A stretch of 61,559 bases of DNA from contig CASEPS010000006.1 in the NCBI GenBank assembly GCA_949289855.1, positions 1-61,559 on the forward strand, read 5' to 3'. Of the stretch, positions 59,719 through 61,559 are shown piece after piece. Each line of letters begins with the position of its first letter. Position 1 is the stretch's first letter. Under the pieces are notes generated by a model. That model was not told the DNA's origin, did no database searches, and worked only from the letters and a program-made list of their open reading frames with translations. Position numbers and translations under genes: made by a program. This DNA comes from an uncultured Erysipelotrichaceae bacterium (GTDB taxonomy: Bacteria; Bacillota_I; Bacilli_A; Erysipelotrichales; Erysipelotrichaceae).

Positions 59719-59727
59719 GAACGCTCA

Positions 59728-59736
59728 TGGTATAAT
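59728..59736 (+). promoter_or_regulatory. extended -10 promoter of MATE gene, nearly leaderless
   Basis: TGG-TATAAT (59728-59736), 8 nt before ATG at 59745; no Shine-Dalgarno sequence. Confidence 0.65.
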
Positions 59737-59744
59737 GCGCGGGT

Positions 59745-61145
59745 ATGCAGAAAAGAAAAGATTGGATTTACAAGTGGATTGGCACAAAGGACTTTTACAG
59801 CAAAGTCCTTTATATTGCTGTGCCATTAATCATCCAGCAGATCATCACAAGTTTTGTCAACATGCTGGACAACATCATGGTCGGACAGACCGGCACCCTG
59901 CCTATGAGTGCTGTTTCTATTTCCAACCAGATCATCAATATCTTTAACCTTGCCGTATTTGGTTCCGTTGCGGCAGCCAGTATCTTCGGTGCCCAGTTTT
60001 ATGGAAAGGAAGACTATAAGGGTGTTAAAAACTGTCTGCGATTCAAACTGGTAACAGAAGGACTGATTGCGATCCTTTTTATGGCTGGATTGTTCTTCTT
60101 TGGTGAAAACCTTGTCTCTTTGTTTCTCAATCCGGAAACAAATACACCAGAAAACATCACCGCTACCATGCAATATGCATTGAGCTACATCAATATTATG
60201 ATCATTGGTTTCCCGGCATTTGCCCTTTCCCAGTGCATATCTTCTTCGATGAGAGAAGCTGGGGAAACCCGCATTCCCATGGTTGCCAGCATCATTGCCG
60301 TAGCAGTCAACTTCTGTGGTAACTCCATCCTCATCTTCGGTCTCTTTGGCTTCCCTGCCCTTGGCGCAACCGGTGCAGCCATTGCGACAGTCATCTCCCG
60401 TTTTGCCGAACTTGCGTTTATCCTGTTTGGGGCAAAACGCAATATGGACAAGTTCCCTTTCTTCCATAAAGTACTCGAAGACTTCAAAATCCCTGGCAGT
60501 CTTGCAAAAGACATCATCATCAAAGGCATGCCACTTGTGGCTAATGAAATCCTCTGGTCTGCCGGTGTAGCAGCCATAGCCCAGTGTTATTCCGTAAGAG
60601 GCATTGATGCGGTTGCTTCCTACAACATTACAACAACCATCGAAAACCTGTTCTTTGTCTTCAACATTGCCATCGGTGACTGTATTTCCATCATGGTTGG
60701 TCAATTGCTTGGTGCAGGTAAAACCGAAGAAGCAATCGAAACAGACAGAAGGCTCATTGTCTTCAGTTTCCTTGTCAGTATTGTTTTAGGTACAATTCTC
60801 TTCTTCACTGCCCCACTATTCCCAATGCTCTACAACACCAGTGAAGCCGTCAGAGCTGATGCTGCAGGTATGTTAAGAGTCTATGGTCTGACCCTTTGGA
60901 TTTCAGCGCTCTATAACTCCGGTTACTTCACCATGCGCTGTGGTGGAAAGACTGTCATCACCTTCCTGTTTGATTCCGTCGGTACCATTGCAGTATCTTT
61001 CCCGATTGCCTTTGTCCTTGCCCACTTTACCGGCATGAACATCATATCCATGTATATCGTGTTACATCTCATTGATCTCTACAAAGTCATATTGGGACTC
61101 TGCCTGGTACATAAACGGGTATGGGTCAATGACCTGGTAGCCTAG
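59745..61145 (+). CDS. MATE-family multidrug/toxin exporter
   Basis: A 466-residue, 12-helix antiporter of the NorM/DinF superfamily. N-terminal cytoplasmic segment, then FYSKVLYIAVPLIIQQIITSFVNMLDNIMVGQTGTLPMSAVSI, the internal repeat QCISSSMREAGETRIPM and GIDAVASYNITTTIENLFFVFNIAIGDCISIMVGQLLGAGKTEEA, both typical. It exchanges Na+ or H+ for organic cations. Own nearly leaderless promoter and a terminator; adjacent to the scar of AraC and AEC remnants. Confidence 0.93.
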   Translation: MQKRKDWIYKWIGTKDFYSKVLYIAVPLIIQQIITSFVNMLDNIMVGQTGTLPMSAVSISNQIINIFNLAVFGSVAAASIFGAQFYGKEDYKGVKNCLRFKLVTEGLIAILFMAGLFFFGENLVSLFLNPETNTPENITATMQYALSYINIMIIGFPAFALSQCISSSMREAGETRIPMVASIIAVAVNFCGNSILIFGLFGFPALGATGAAIATVISRFAELAFILFGAKRNMDKFPFFHKVLEDFKIPGSLAKDIIIKGMPLVANEILWSAGVAAIAQCYSVRGIDAVASYNITTTIENLFFVFNIAIGDCISIMVGQLLGAGKTEEAIETDRRLIVFSFLVSIVLGTILFFTAPLFPMLYNTSEAVRADAAGMLRVYGLTLWISALYNSGYFTMRCGGKTVITFLFDSVGTIAVSFPIAFVLAHFTGMNIISMYIVLHLIDLYKVILGLCLVHKRVWVNDLVA

Positions 61146-61192
61146 CCAAATTGCCACACAACCAGATGAACAATGTTAATCAACACAAAATG

Positions 61193-61221
61193 AGGACGAC
61201 AGTACCAGCATCGTCCTTTTG
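61193..61221 (+). terminator. terminator of MATE gene
   Basis: Stem AGGACGA/TCGTCCT (61193-61199, 61211-61217), followed by TTTTG. Confidence 0.8.
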
Positions 61222-61288
61222 TCATCTTCATGTTATATACCTCATATAATCAGGGAAAATGCAGAACCTGCACTTCCCATGCATGAAC

Positions 61289-61559
61289 TTATTTGTTCAT
61301 CTCTTTGCGGATTTCTGTAATCTCTTCAGGTGAAATATCAATAATTTCCTGAATTTCCGCATCAGTATCTCCACGTTTGATCATCCTGTGCACGATTTCC
61401 ATAGTTCGCTGCTCTTGTCCTTGTTCCCTGCCTTGGACAATACCTTCTTCCCTGCCTTGCGCCAAGGCTGCCTGCTCATATGGCGCTACATACTGGTCGA
61501 AATATCTTTTCAATGTCTCTGTCATGTATTTTACTCCTTCCTCTGTTTCCTTGTATTGC
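61289..61559 (-). CDS. Rpn-family nuclease/transposase-like protein, 3' part (runs off window)
   Basis: The C-terminal 90 residues of an Rpn/PDDEXK-type putative transposase: YKETEEGVKYMTETLKRYFDQYV, then the repetitive linker ALAQGREEGIVQGREQGQEQ, then a small helical tail. The frame stays open to the right edge, so the ATG at 61525 (preceded by GGAAGGAG) is probably internal. Rpn proteins promote RecA-independent recombination and are often multicopy. The catalytic domain would be outside the window. Confidence 0.7.
   Translation of the reverse strand, partial: QYKETEEGVKYMTETLKRYFDQYVAPYEQAALAQGREEGIVQGREQGQEQRTMEIVHRMIKRGDTDAEIQEIIDISPEEITEIRKEMNK

Noticed and set aside
59826-60704. 292-codon open frame antisense to the MATE gene
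   Set aside because: Asp/Gly/Cys-rich mirror of a hydrophobic coding strand, a typical antisense artefact.

Overview
The window comes from a low-to-moderate G+C Firmicute (Bacillota). Supporting markers are a T-box leader on valS, EzrA, DivIB/FtsQ, the Asp23-like/FakA pair, the Prp protease with a cleavable L27 N-terminus, RNase HIII, MutS2 and a cell-division operon in Firmicute order. PPDK, rubrerythrin, a GH1 6-phospho-beta-glucosidase and a MupG homologue suggest an anaerobic host-associated fermenter. An Erysipelotrichia-like lineage is my best guess, but this is inference. Most of the window is core chromosome and most genes lie on the minus strand.

Layout. 1-7.5 kb is accessory: a truncated GNAT gene, an IS1595-family insertion sequence with 25-bp terminal repeats, an ABC exporter with its two-component system, and an AbiE-type antitoxin with a truncated toxin. 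7.5-24.3 kb is core: ppdK, an alpha/beta hydrolase, valS with its T-box, an SRAP gene (hmces/yedK type), obgE-ruvA-ruvB, rplU-prp-rpmA, ezrA-nifS-thiI and rpsD with a structured leader. 24.3-27.8 kb is a carbohydrate operon (GH1, MupG, lipoprotein) behind an attenuator-like leader with a possible leader ORF. 27.9-38.3 kb holds murG-murB-ftsQ-asp23-fakA, lon-engB, tig with CIRCE-like half-sites around its promoter, an unknown gene and tRNA-Arg(UCU). 38.4-48.1 kb holds a phosphodiesterase, cvpA-mutS2-uvrC, rnhC, and an overlapping operon (unknown gene, lspA, rluD, rhomboid protease, dCMP deaminase). 48.2-49.3 kb is a small accessory pocket with a structured leader, two tiny membrane/ribbon-helix-helix genes and decayed coding remnants. 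49.4-61.6 kb holds a TSCPD protein, a DEAD-box helicase, rubrerythrin, a large putative glycosidase, a VanRS-like two-component system, Mrp, purA, a DNA alkylation-repair cluster (alkA-like, GNAT, ogt), a scar of two pseudogenes, a MATE exporter, and at the right edge part of an Rpn-type nuclease/transposase gene.

Genes that work together: RuvAB, UvrC, MutS2, AlkA, Ogt and SRAP for DNA repair; MurG, MurB, DivIB and EzrA for envelope synthesis and division; Lon and trigger factor for protein quality control; NifS and ThiI for tRNA thiolation; GH1 and MupG for phosphosugar cleavage.

The most unusual signal is a repeated promoter design. At eight starts an extended -10 box (usually TGn followed by TAAAAT or TATAAT) ends 6-10 nt before the ATG and no Shine-Dalgarno sequence is present, which predicts leaderless or nearly leaderless mRNAs. 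One case is a divergent pair only 37 bp apart. Other candidates are the structured leader at 48.6-48.75 kb, the GH1 leader, and the CIRCE-like arrangement upstream of tig.
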